From Isoptericola sp. BMS4 (GTDB lineage Bacteria; Actinomycetota; Actinomycetes; Actinomycetales; Cellulomonadaceae): a stretch of 64,000 bases of DNA. Below the pieces are notes generated by a model. That model searched no databases, had not been told where the DNA came from, and saw only the letters and a program-made list of their open reading frames with translations. The translations under genes and the position numbers were made by a program. The number at the start of each line of letters is the position of its first letter. Position 1 is the first letter of the stretch. Of this stretch, positions 8,494 to 15,513 are shown piece after piece. The stretch covers positions 2,397,679 through 2,461,678 of the forward strand of contig NZ_SIRP01000001.1 in the NCBI RefSeq assembly GCF_011634835.1, read 5' to 3'.

Positions 8494-9224
8494 GGGGTGT
8501 CCCGGGCGTCGGTGGGTGCGTCGTCGAGGGCGCGTGCGATGTGGCGCAGGGCGTCGCGGGCGCGGTCGACGTGGGTGGGTGGGACGGGGTGGTCGGTGAA
8601 GCGGGCCTCGGCGTAGAGGGTGCGCAGGGTGGCCACGTGGGTGCGGGGGGCGGGGGTGCCGGCGAGGAGGTGGGTGGTGAACTCGGTGGGGGTGTCGGCG
8701 GGGTCGCGGGTGGTGCCGTGGGTGGCGGCGGCGTCCTCGAGGGCGACCCAGGCGGCGACGACGGCGTCGTGCGGGGTCGTGGCGGCGTCGACGTGGGCGA
8801 GGGCGAGCTGGACGGCGTCGGCGAGCTCGGTGGTGGGGATGGTGGGGGTGGGGGTGCCGGCGAGGGTGTCTGCGGTGCGGGGGGCGTCGGGGTCGTCGTC
8901 GGGCTCGGGTCCGGAGGTCGCGGTGAGGACGCGGCGGGCGAGGAGGGTGAGCAGGACGAGGAGGAGGGCGGCGCCGAGGACGGACAGGACGACGGCCAGG
9001 ACGGTGAGGGCGGTGGTGTCGGTGGGGTCGGCGTCGGTGAGGGGTGCGGTGGACGGTGCGGGCCGGGGTGCGTCGGGGGTGGCGGGGGTGGGTGGTGGTG
9101 CGTCGGGCAGGGCGAAGCGCCAGGGGGTGGCGGTGGCGGCGCCGAGGACGACGAGGGTGACGAGCGCGGTGAGCGCGGGGGCGCGCGGGGGTGTGCGGCG
9201 GGGTGGGGGCTGCCGCGCTGACAT
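8490..9224 (-). CDS. DUF4129 domain protein
   Basis: The 244-residue protein has one N-terminal hydrophobic segment, a Pro/Thr/Asp-rich outer linker (PDAPPPTPATPDAPRP), a strong second transmembrane helix (LTVLAVVLSVLGAALLLVLLTLLARR), and a C-terminal DUF4129 domain with AVVAAWVALEDAAATHG, TPTEFTTHLL and ARFTDHPVPPTHVDRARDALR. DUF4129 is typical of MoxR-DUF58 clusters, where it is often fused to or beside transglutaminases. Its ATG lies 6 nt after TAGCGT (minus strand). That hexamer overlaps the TAG stop of the DUF3866 gene, so it may have its own leaderless promoter inside the longer operon. Confidence 0.8.
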   Translation of the reverse strand: MSARQPPPRRTPPRAPALTALVTLVVLGAATATPWRFALPDAPPPTPATPDAPRPAPSTAPLTDADPTDTTALTVLAVVLSVLGAALLLVLLTLLARRVLTATSGPEPDDDPDAPRTADTLAGTPTPTIPTTELADAVQLALAHVDAATTPHDAVVAAWVALEDAAATHGTTRDPADTPTEFTTHLLAGTPAPRTHVATLRTLYAEARFTDHPVPPTHVDRARDALRHIARALDDAPTDARDTP

Positions 9225-9230
9225 GGCGGA

Positions 9231-9236
9231 ACGCTA
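9231..9236 (-). promoter_or_regulatory. -10 element overlapping a stop codon (DUF4129 gene)
   Basis: Minus-strand TAGCGT lies 6 nt before the ATG at 9224. Its first three bases are the TAG stop of the DUF3866 gene. Confidence 0.5.
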
Positions 9237-10502
9237 TCGGGTGGGGTGGGCGGTGTGCAGGGTGTGTGCGGCGTGCGTCCCGGCGACGGCGGCGGCGGCG
9301 AAGGCGGCGGGGTCGGCGTCGAGGTCGCGGCCCATGGTGGACAGGCGGGTGGGGGTGTGGCGCAGGGCGTCGAGGAGGCTGGTGTCCGCGGTGACGTCGA
9401 CGAGTCTGTGCTGGGCGGGGGTGCGGGCGAGTGCGGGTGCCTGGGCGCGGATGCGGGTGGTGAGGTCGGGGCCCCAGCCGGGCAGTGCTTCGACGTCGGG
9501 GGTGGGGGCGGGGACGACGACGTCGGCGGGGGTGAGGGCGACGCGTCCGTAGGCGGTGAGGCTGTGGTGGGAGATGCCGAGGTGGCGGTCGCGGGCGTCG
9601 GCGCCGGAGACGCGGAGGCTGGCGACGGGTCGGCCGCCGAGGGTGGCGGCGGCGTTGAGGGCTTCGCCGGCGGCGACGCCGGAGAAGCCCCAGCGGGTGC
9701 CGGTGCCGAGGTTGCCGGGGCCTTGGGTGACGACGACGAGGTCGGCGTGGGCGACGTGGTGGGCGGCGAGGAGGCCGGTGTGCACGGTGACGGCTTCGAG
9801 GTCGCCGCCGAAGGCCTGCCCGACGGTGATGCAGGTGTGGAGCCAGCCGGTGTCGCGGAGGGTGGCGACGGTGCGGGAGAAGGTGGCGGGCAGGGCGCCG
9901 CCGTCGGTCATGACGTAGGCGACGCGGGGGGCGGGGCGGCCGGCGATGGTGGCGGCGTGGCGGGCGCCGGCGACGACGGCGGGCAGGGCGGAGTGCAGGT
10001 CGGCGACGACGACGGGCAGGCCAGCGAGGTCGTCGGCGTCGCGGAGGGTGTCGTAGTGGGGGGACTCTTGCTCGTCGACGCCGAGGACCATGGCCTGCAG
10101 GGGGGTGTAGCGGGCCTTGACGAGGTGGCCGGGTCCTGGCCGGGGGTCGGGGGGCAGGGGGGTGGGGCTGGTGGCGGCGGGGCCGACGACGAGGGCGTAC
10201 CCGCCGGTGCCGAGGCCGCGGGCGAGGGCGGAGACGTTCAGGAGCAGGCGGTCGCCGTCGCGGGGGTCGCCGACGAGGGTGGTGTAGGCGAGGCCGCGGA
10301 CGTCGGTGCGGGCGTCGGGACCCGGCAGGGGGGTGTCCAGGTGGAGCTCGACCTCGCGGGCGCCGCGCCAGGTGCGGCCGCGGGCGGTGACGGTGCCGGT
10401 GCGCCACGTGATGTGTCCGGTCACGTGCCCGGTGGTGTGCGTGGTGTCGGTCGGGGCGGCGCCGGGCGCCGTGCGGTCTGGGTGGTTCGGCCCTGTCGTC
10501 AC
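9234..10502 (-). CDS. DUF3866 family protein
   Basis: The 422-residue protein matches the actinobacterial DUF3866 family as I know it: LLLNVSALARGLGTGGYALVV, GHLVKARYTPLQAMVLGVDEQ, PVVVADLHSALPAVVAGAR, AYVMTDGGALPATFSRTV, and the long block LVVVTQGPGNLGTGTRWGFSGVAAGE. No catalytic role is established. The family is usually found near pafBC, as here, where it is transcribed divergently from pafB. I chose GTG 10502 because TACCCT lies 7 nt upstream and the next in-frame ATG codons lie inside pafB. The two divergent -10 elements lie only a few bases apart (10510-10529). Confidence 0.85.
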   Translation of the reverse strand: MTTGPNHPDRTAPGAAPTDTTHTTGHVTGHITWRTGTVTARGRTWRGAREVELHLDTPLPGPDARTDVRGLAYTTLVGDPRDGDRLLLNVSALARGLGTGGYALVVGPAATSPTPLPPDPRPGPGHLVKARYTPLQAMVLGVDEQESPHYDTLRDADDLAGLPVVVADLHSALPAVVAGARHAATIAGRPAPRVAYVMTDGGALPATFSRTVATLRDTGWLHTCITVGQAFGGDLEAVTVHTGLLAAHHVAHADLVVVTQGPGNLGTGTRWGFSGVAAGEALNAAATLGGRPVASLRVSGADARDRHLGISHHSLTAYGRVALTPADVVVPAPTPDVEALPGWGPDLTTRIRAQAPALARTPAQHRLVDVTADTSLLDALRHTPTRLSTMGRDLDADPAAFAAAAVAGTHAAHTLHTAHPTR

Positions 10503-10509
10503 GCACGCG

Positions 10510-10515
10510 AGGGTA
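10510..10515 (-). promoter_or_regulatory. -10 element of a probable leaderless promoter (DUF3866 gene)
   Basis: Minus-strand TACCCT, 7 nt before the GTG at 10502. Confidence 0.5.
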
Positions 10516-10523
10516 CCGGCGAC

Positions 10524-10529
10524 TAGCGT
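10524..10529 (+). promoter_or_regulatory. -10 element of a probable leaderless promoter (pafB)
   Basis: TAGCGT, 7 nt before the ATG at 10537 and back to back with the divergent DUF3866 promoter. Confidence 0.6.
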
Positions 10530-10536
10530 GGGGCCG

Positions 10537-11628
10537 ATGCCTGAGAGATCTGACGGTCCTGCCGTGGGTTCCGGTGACGGGACGCCCGCCCGTGGGACGC
10601 CTCCTGCCGAGCGCTTGCTGAACCTCGTCATCGCGCTGGTGAACACGAGCGCCGCGATGACGAAGCAGCAGGTGCGTTCGGGCGTGAACGGGTACGGGGA
10701 CGCGCCGTCCACGGAGGCGTTCGAGCGGATGTTCGAGCGAGACAAGGACACGTTGCGGGCCCTGGGCATCCCGATCGTCACGGTGGACGCTGGCGGGCAC
10801 AGCGACGAGGTCGGCTACCGGATCGACAACGACGCGTACGCGCTGGGGCCGGTGGACCTGACGCCGGCGGAGCTGGGTGTGGTGGCGCTGGCCGCGCAGC
10901 TGTGGTCGGACAAGACGTTGCGCACGGACATGTCGCGGGCGATGACGAAGCTGCGGGCGGCCGGGGCGGGCGAGGCGGCGACGGACGCGGTGGCGGGGCT
11001 GGCGCCGCGGGTGCGTGCGGCGGGTGACGCGTACGTGCCGCTGCTGGAGGCGGTCTCGGAGCGTCGGGACGTGTCGTTCCGGTACCGGGCCGCGAGCACG
11101 GGGCAGGTGCTGACGCGGCACGTGGAGCCGTGGCGGATCGCGGCCCGGGGCAGCGGCTGGTACCTGGTGGGCTTCGACCGTGCGCGGGGCGCGGCGCGCG
11201 TGTTCCGCCTGTCGCGGATCGCGGGGCGGGTGCGCGTCGGGGCGCGCTCGGGGGCGTTCGACGTGCCGGCCGAGGTGGACGTGGATGCGATGCTCGGCGA
11301 GCGGGTCGGAGTGACGCGGCGGGCGGTCCTCGCGGTCGTGCCGGAGCGGGCGCAGGCGCTGCGGGCGCGGGTGCTGCGCCGGCCGGACGGGGCTGCGGAC
11401 GAAGGCGCTCAGGGCGAGGGTGCGGGCGGTGCCCGGCGTGCGGCGCGGGGCCGCGACGTGGTCGAGGTGGAGTTCCGCAGCCTGTCGGCGTTCGCGGACG
11501 AGGTCGCGGCGTACGGGGCCGCGGTGGTGGTGCTGGAGCCGGCGGACCTGCGCGCCGACGTCGTGCGGCGGTTGTCCGCGGCGGCCGCGCTCGACGCGTC
11601 CGTGGACGGGGAGGGGAACCGTGGCTGA
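10537..11628 (+). CDS. pafB: PafB-type WYL-domain transcriptional activator
   Basis: The 364-residue protein has an N-terminal winged helix (AERLLNLVIALVNTSAAMTKQQVR...FERMFERDKDTLRALGIPI), then a WYL domain with ISFRYR-like VSFRYRAASTGQVLTRHVEPWRIAARGSGWYLVGFDRARGAARVFRLSRI, and a C-terminal WCX extension. In mycobacteria PafB and PafC form a heterodimer that drives the LexA-independent DNA-damage response. The operon partner overlaps its 3' end by 8 nt. The order pafB-pafC-(small gene)-tatA-tatC-helY is conserved in actinobacteria; no proteasome gene lies in this window. Confidence 0.9.
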   Translation: MPERSDGPAVGSGDGTPARGTPPAERLLNLVIALVNTSAAMTKQQVRSGVNGYGDAPSTEAFERMFERDKDTLRALGIPIVTVDAGGHSDEVGYRIDNDAYALGPVDLTPAELGVVALAAQLWSDKTLRTDMSRAMTKLRAAGAGEAATDAVAGLAPRVRAAGDAYVPLLEAVSERRDVSFRYRAASTGQVLTRHVEPWRIAARGSGWYLVGFDRARGAARVFRLSRIAGRVRVGARSGAFDVPAEVDVDAMLGERVGVTRRAVLAVVPERAQALRARVLRRPDGAADEGAQGEGAGGARRAARGRDVVEVEFRSLSAFADEVAAYGAAVVVLEPADLRADVVRRLSAAAALDASVDGEGNRG

Positions 11629-12670
11629 ACGGGCGGACGACCGGCTGGTGCGGCTGCTGGGGCTCGTCGCCTACCTCGACGACGCCGGCCCGGTCGAGGT
11701 GGAGGAGCTGGCGCAGCGGTTCGGCGTGAGCCCGCGCCAGGTGCGCGAGGACGTGGACGCGCTGTGGGTGTCGGGGACGCCGGGCTACATGCCGGACGAC
11801 CTCATCGACTTCGACGCCTTCTCCCTGGAGGACGGCGTGGTCGCCCTCACCCAGGCGCGGGGCATGACGCGCCCGCTGCGGCTCGGCACCCGCGAGGCGG
11901 TCGCGCTGGTCGCGGCGCTGCGGGCCATGCACGCGTCCCCGGCGGTGCAGGCGGACCGGGGGCGCGCGGCCGTGGTCGCCTCCGCCCTGGACAAGCTCAC
12001 CGCCGCCACCGGGGAGGCCGCGAGCGCCGTGGACGTGCGCCTCGCGGGCGACGACGACCCGCAGGTCATGGCGACGGTGTCGGGGGCGCTGACGCGGGGG
12101 CGGCGCCTGCACCTGCGGTACGTGAACGCGGCGGACGTGGTGAGCGAGCGAGACGTGGACCCGGCGCGGCTGGTGACGCAGGACGGGTCGACGTACCTGG
12201 TGGGGTGGTGCCTGCGCGCCGGCGGACGGCGCACGTTCCGTGTGGACCGGATCCTGGCCGCGCGGGCGCTGGACGTGCCGGTCGAGGACCACGGGCTGCC
12301 GGGGCCGGGGTCGTCGGACGACCTCGGTGCGGACGTGTGGGGCCAGGTCGCGTCGCGCTCGGCGCCGGCCGCGACGCTGGTGCTGGCGTCCGCGGCCCGC
12401 TGGGTGGCGGAGGAGGTGCCCGCGGAGTCGGTGCGGGACCTGCCGGACGGGTCGATCGAGGTGCGGTTGCGGGTGACGAACCCGGCCTGGTTGCGCAGGC
12501 TGCTGCTCGCGAACGGGCCGGACGTGGTGGCGGTGTCGCCGCCGGAGGTCGCCCGGGACGCGGCGGAGGCGGCGCGGCGGGCGCTGGACGCGTACGCGCT
12601 CGACGACGCCGCCGTCGAGCCTGCCCCTGGCGCCGACCCTGGGAACGGGTCGGGCGGCGGACTCGCCTAG
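11621..12670 (+). CDS. pafC: PafC-type WYL-domain transcriptional regulator
   Basis: The 349-residue protein has a HTH (VEVEELAQRFGVSPRQVREDVDAL), the linker typical of PafC, a WYL domain (GRRLHLRYVNAADVVSERDVDPARLVTQDGSTYLVGWCLRAGGRRTFRVDRIL) and a C-terminal WCX domain. It is the presumed heterodimer partner of PafB in the mitomycin-type DNA-damage response. The GTG at 11621 overlaps the pafB stop and follows a GGAGGGG ribosome binding site, so the pair is translationally coupled. Its TAG stop at 12668-12670 forms the first half of the -10 hexamer of the next gene. Confidence 0.9.
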   Translation: MAERADDRLVRLLGLVAYLDDAGPVEVEELAQRFGVSPRQVREDVDALWVSGTPGYMPDDLIDFDAFSLEDGVVALTQARGMTRPLRLGTREAVALVAALRAMHASPAVQADRGRAAVVASALDKLTAATGEAASAVDVRLAGDDDPQVMATVSGALTRGRRLHLRYVNAADVVSERDVDPARLVTQDGSTYLVGWCLRAGGRRTFRVDRILAARALDVPVEDHGLPGPGSSDDLGADVWGQVASRSAPAATLVLASAARWVAEEVPAESVRDLPDGSIEVRLRVTNPAWLRRLLLANGPDVVAVSPPEVARDAAEAARRALDAYALDDAAVEPAPGADPGNGSGGGLA

Positions 12671-12673
12671 GCT
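12668..12673 (+). promoter_or_regulatory. -10 element overlapping the pafC stop codon
   Basis: TAGGCT lies 7 nt before the ATG at 12681, and its TAG is the pafC stop codon. Confidence 0.6.
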
Positions 12674-12680
12674 GGCGGCC

Positions 12681-13049
12681 ATGTGGTGGTGGGTGTGGGT
12701 GCTGCTCGTCCTCGGGACCCTGGTGGGCGCCGCGCTCCTGGCGTGGTCGCTGTGGCGCCGCGGCGTGAAGGTGCTGCGCGCGGTCGGGGACGCGGGGGAG
12801 ACGTGGGGTTCGGTGGCCGACCGGGCGGCGACGGCGGCGGCCGCCGCGACCCCCGTGGACACGTCGCCGACGATCTTCGACGACCCCGTGGTGCTCAGGG
12901 AACGGGTCGCCGCGGTGCGTCGCCGCGGCGGTGAACTCGCCGACCGTCGGCGTGCCCGGCGCGAGGCCGTGTGGCGCCGCTGGGCGCAGGGTCCGTCGGC
13001 GTCGCAGCAGTGGCTCGACCGACGGCGGCGGGACAAGGGCGGGTCATGA
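12681..13049 (+). CDS. small single-pass membrane protein
   Basis: The 122-residue protein starts MWWWVWVLLVLGTLVGAALL, one strong transmembrane helix or signal anchor, followed by WRRGVKVL and a cytosolic part rich in Ala and then Arg (LRERVAAVRRRGGELADRRRARREA). The C-terminal half is probably helical. Similar small proteins sit between pafC and tatA in related actinobacteria, but I know no function. Its leaderless -10 overlaps the pafC stop codon. Confidence 0.75.
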   Translation: MWWWVWVLLVLGTLVGAALLAWSLWRRGVKVLRAVGDAGETWGSVADRAATAAAAATPVDTSPTIFDDPVVLRERVAAVRRRGGELADRRRARREAVWRRWAQGPSASQQWLDRRRRDKGGS

Positions 13050-13168
13050 TCCGGCCACGGTTCGACCGGCGCGCGGAGGCGCTCGGCGGCCTGGCCGTGA
13101 CCTGGCCGGCTGCGGCCTCGTCATTCCCGTGTCGCCGCACGGCCATTCCCCGGTCACCGCGGACCGCG

Positions 13169-13174
13169 TAGGGT
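13169..13174 (+). promoter_or_regulatory. possible -10 element for tatA
   Basis: TAGGGT lies 54 nt upstream of the tatA ATG. A real 5' UTR is expected because tatA has a good Shine-Dalgarno sequence, GAGGAG, at 13215-13220. Confidence 0.4.
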
Positions 13175-13227
13175 AAGCCTCATCAGGGCCCGCGCACGTG
13201 GGACGAACGAGAACGAGGAGCCGATTC

Positions 13228-13524
13228 ATGGGCATGCTCAAGCCCTGGCACATCATCGTGCTGGTGGTCGTCATCCTGCTGCTGTTCGGGGCGCGCAAGC
13301 TCCCCGACCTGGCGCGCAGCGTGGGACAGTCGCTGAAGATCTTCAAGAGCGAGGTCAAGGACCTCACGAAGGACGACGACGACGAGAAGGCCGACGGGAA
13401 GACCGACGACGGCTCGGGTGCGGCCACGGTGAACGGGACGACGACGTCCTCGACGGCGAGCACGTCCGACACGTCGCCCCCACCGCCGTACACCACGCCC
13501 GGCAAGGACGGGCCCAAGGCGTAG
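13228..13524 (+). CDS. tatA: Sec-independent translocase subunit TatA
   Basis: The 98-residue protein has the TatA plan: a short N-terminus, one transmembrane helix (PWHIIVLVVVILLLFGA), the FGARKLPDLARSVGQSLKIFKSEV amphipathic helix with the conserved Phe-Gly hinge, then an acidic DDDDEKAD segment and a flexible Thr/Ser/Pro tail. TatA oligomers form the conduit through which folded twin-arginine substrates cross the membrane. GAGGAG lies 7 nt before the ATG. tatC follows, and no tatB is present in this locus. Confidence 0.93.
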   Translation: MGMLKPWHIIVLVVVILLLFGARKLPDLARSVGQSLKIFKSEVKDLTKDDDDEKADGKTDDGSGAATVNGTTTSSTASTSDTSPPPPYTTPGKDGPKA

Positions 13525-13572
13525 GCGTTGTCCGGCACCACAGCGAAGCAGCCGTCCGGCGGGCGGACTGGT

Positions 13573-14337
13573 ATGACGAAGGATTCCGAGGGGCGCATGC
13601 CCCTGCGCGAGCACCTGCTCGAGCTGCGCAAGCGCCTGTTCCTGTCCGCGTGCGGGCTGGTGGTCGGCGCGATCGCCGGGTGGTTCGTGTATCAGCCGCT
13701 GCTGGACGCGTTGCAGGCTCCGCTCCTCGAGGCAGCCGACGAGCAGAGCAAGACGATCGCCCTGAACTACACCGGCATGGCCACCGCCCTGGACATGAAG
13801 GTCAAGGTCTCGCTGTTCCTCGGCGTGATCGTGTCGTGCCCCTGGTGGCTGTACCAGCTGTGGGCGTTCGTGACCCCGGGGCTGACCAAGCGTGAGAAGG
13901 GGTACGCGTACGCCTTCCTCGGGGCGTCGGTGCCGCTGTTCCTCGGCGGGCTGGCCCTGGCCTGGTGGGTGCTGCCGCACGCGGTGAGCATCCTGGCCGG
14001 GTTCGTGCCCGAGGGTGCGGTGAACTACACGGACGCCCAGGGCTACCTGAGCTTCGTGATGCGTCTGGTGCTGGCCTTCGGGCTGGCGTTCGTCTCGCCG
14101 GTGGTCCTGGTGGGCCTGAACATGGTCGGGATGCTGCGCCACGAGGCGCTCGCCAAGGGGTGGCGGTGGGCCGTGCTGATCGCGTTCCTGTTCGCCGCGA
14201 TCATGACGCCGACGCCGGACGCGCTGACGATGATCCTCGTCGCCCTGCCGATCTGCCTGCTGTACTTCGGTGCCCTGGGAATCTGCGTCCTGCACGACCG
14301 GCGGGTCGACCGCCGGCGCATGGCGGACCCGGCGTGA
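13573..14337 (+). CDS. tatC: Sec-independent translocase subunit TatC
   Basis: The 254-residue protein has six hydrophobic segments and the family landmarks MPLREHLLELRKRLF (N-terminal signal-peptide docking region), a PWWLYQLWAFVTPGLTKREKGY loop with the conserved F-x-P-GL-x-x-E pattern, and FGLAFVSPVVLVGL. TatC recognises the twin-arginine signal. A TTG at 13528 would add 15 residues (MSGTTAKQPSGGRTG). I prefer ATG 13573, although neither start has a strong ribosome binding site. The stop overlaps the GTG of the next gene by 4 nt. Confidence 0.93.
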   Translation: MTKDSEGRMPLREHLLELRKRLFLSACGLVVGAIAGWFVYQPLLDALQAPLLEAADEQSKTIALNYTGMATALDMKVKVSLFLGVIVSCPWWLYQLWAFVTPGLTKREKGYAYAFLGASVPLFLGGLALAWWVLPHAVSILAGFVPEGAVNYTDAQGYLSFVMRLVLAFGLAFVSPVVLVGLNMVGMLRHEALAKGWRWAVLIAFLFAAIMTPTPDALTMILVALPICLLYFGALGICVLHDRRVDRRRMADPA

Positions 14338-15437
14338 GCCGGCCGGCCGGGCGGCCTGCGCGCCGCCTCGGCCTGGTCGTCAACCCGACCGCCGGCGGCG
14401 GGCGCGCGGTCCGCACGGGCCGCCTGGTCCACGACGCCCTGCGGTCCGCGGGCCACCGGGTGCACGACCTGTCCGCTCCCGACGCGCGGCGGGCCGGCGA
14501 CGACGCCGGGCAGGCCGTCGCCACCGGCACCGTCGACGCCCTCGTGGTCGTCGGCGGCGACGGGATGGTGCACCTGGGGGTCCAGGCCGTCGCCGGCACC
14601 GGCGTCCCCCTCGGGATCGTGGCGGCGGGCTCCGGCAACGACTTCGCCCGCACCCTCGGCCTGCCCGCGCGCGACCCGGTCGCCGCCTGCGCGCGCCTGT
14701 GCGCCGCCCTCGACACGGACGTCCCCGCGGTGCGGGTCGTCGACGCCCTGCACGTGCGCGGCGCGGGCCCCGACCGGTGGGTCGCCGGGGCGGTGTCCGC
14801 CGGCCTGGACGCCGCCGTCAACGCCCGCGCGAACGCGACGCCGCGGCCGCGCGGGCCGGCCCGGTACGCGCTCGCCGCGCTGCGCGAGATCGCCCGGTAC
14901 CGCCCGTGGTCGTACCGGCTGACGTTCGACGGCGTCCACGACCCCGACCACGCCACGACGCCCGAGCGGCCCGAGTGGCCCGAGAGGTTGGGGCGGTCGG
15001 CTGACGTGCGCCGGTGGCTCGGAGCCGACGGCCGGTGGGCGGGCCGCGCCGCGCTCGTCACCGTCGCGAACGCCCCCCGCATCGGCGGCGGCATCCGGGT
15101 CGCGCCCGGCGCGCGTGTCGACGACGGCCTCTTGGACGTCGTCGTCGCCACCGACCTGTCCCGCCCCGCCGCGGCCGCGGCGTTCCCCTCGATGTTCGTC
15201 GGCGCCCACCTGCACCACCCCCGGGTCCACGTGGTCCGCGCCCGCGGCGTCCACGTCGAGCCGGGCCCGGCCGTGCCCACCGGGCGCCCGGGCCGCGAGC
15301 GCCCCACGCCCTCGGGCCTCGAGCATCCCCTGCCCGACGCCTACGGCGACGGCGAGCACCTGGGCGCGCTGCCCTTGCGGGTGACCGCACGGGCCGGAGC
15401 CCTGCACGTGCTCGACGCGCCCGCTCGCCGCCTCTGA
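14334..15437 (+). CDS. diacylglycerol/sphingosine kinase family lipid kinase
   Basis: The 367-residue protein has the DAGK catalytic fold: LGLVVNPTAGGGRAVR at the N-terminus, the nucleotide loop VVVGGDGMVHLGVQAV (canonical GGDGT appears as GGDGM), PLGIVAAGSGNDFARTLGLP, and the C-terminal beta-sandwich with NAPRIGGGIRVAPGARVDDGLLDVVV. Members phosphorylate diacylglycerol or related lipids, and actinobacterial homologues between tatC and helY are conserved. The GTG start overlaps the tatC stop (GTGA). A Pro/Glu/Arg-rich insertion lies around residues 205-225. Confidence 0.88.
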   Translation: MSRPAGRPARRLGLVVNPTAGGGRAVRTGRLVHDALRSAGHRVHDLSAPDARRAGDDAGQAVATGTVDALVVVGGDGMVHLGVQAVAGTGVPLGIVAAGSGNDFARTLGLPARDPVAACARLCAALDTDVPAVRVVDALHVRGAGPDRWVAGAVSAGLDAAVNARANATPRPRGPARYALAALREIARYRPWSYRLTFDGVHDPDHATTPERPEWPERLGRSADVRRWLGADGRWAGRAALVTVANAPRIGGGIRVAPGARVDDGLLDVVVATDLSRPAAAAAFPSMFVGAHLHHPRVHVVRARGVHVEPGPAVPTGRPGRERPTPSGLEHPLPDAYGDGEHLGALPLRVTARAGALHVLDAPARRL

Positions 15438-15501
15438 CGGCAGCGGGGCCACACAGGACCACGCAGGACCACACCGGCACGGCGCCGTGGCCGACGGCCC
15501 G

Positions 15502-15507
15502 TAGGCT
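15502..15507 (+). promoter_or_regulatory. -10 element of a probable leaderless promoter (helY)
   Basis: TAGGCT, 6 nt before the ATG at 15514. Confidence 0.6.
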
Positions 15508-15513
15508 GACGGC

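Noticed and set aside
9246-10526. Plus-strand 426-codon Gly/Val-rich frame opposite the DUF3866 gene
   Set aside because: It is a repetitive Gly-Val-Asp-rich shadow with no motif; the minus strand carries the conserved DUF3866 protein.
13228-14337. A tatB gene between tatA and tatC
   Set aside because: tatA ends at 13524 and tatC begins at or before 13573, leaving no room. TatB, if present, is encoded elsewhere.
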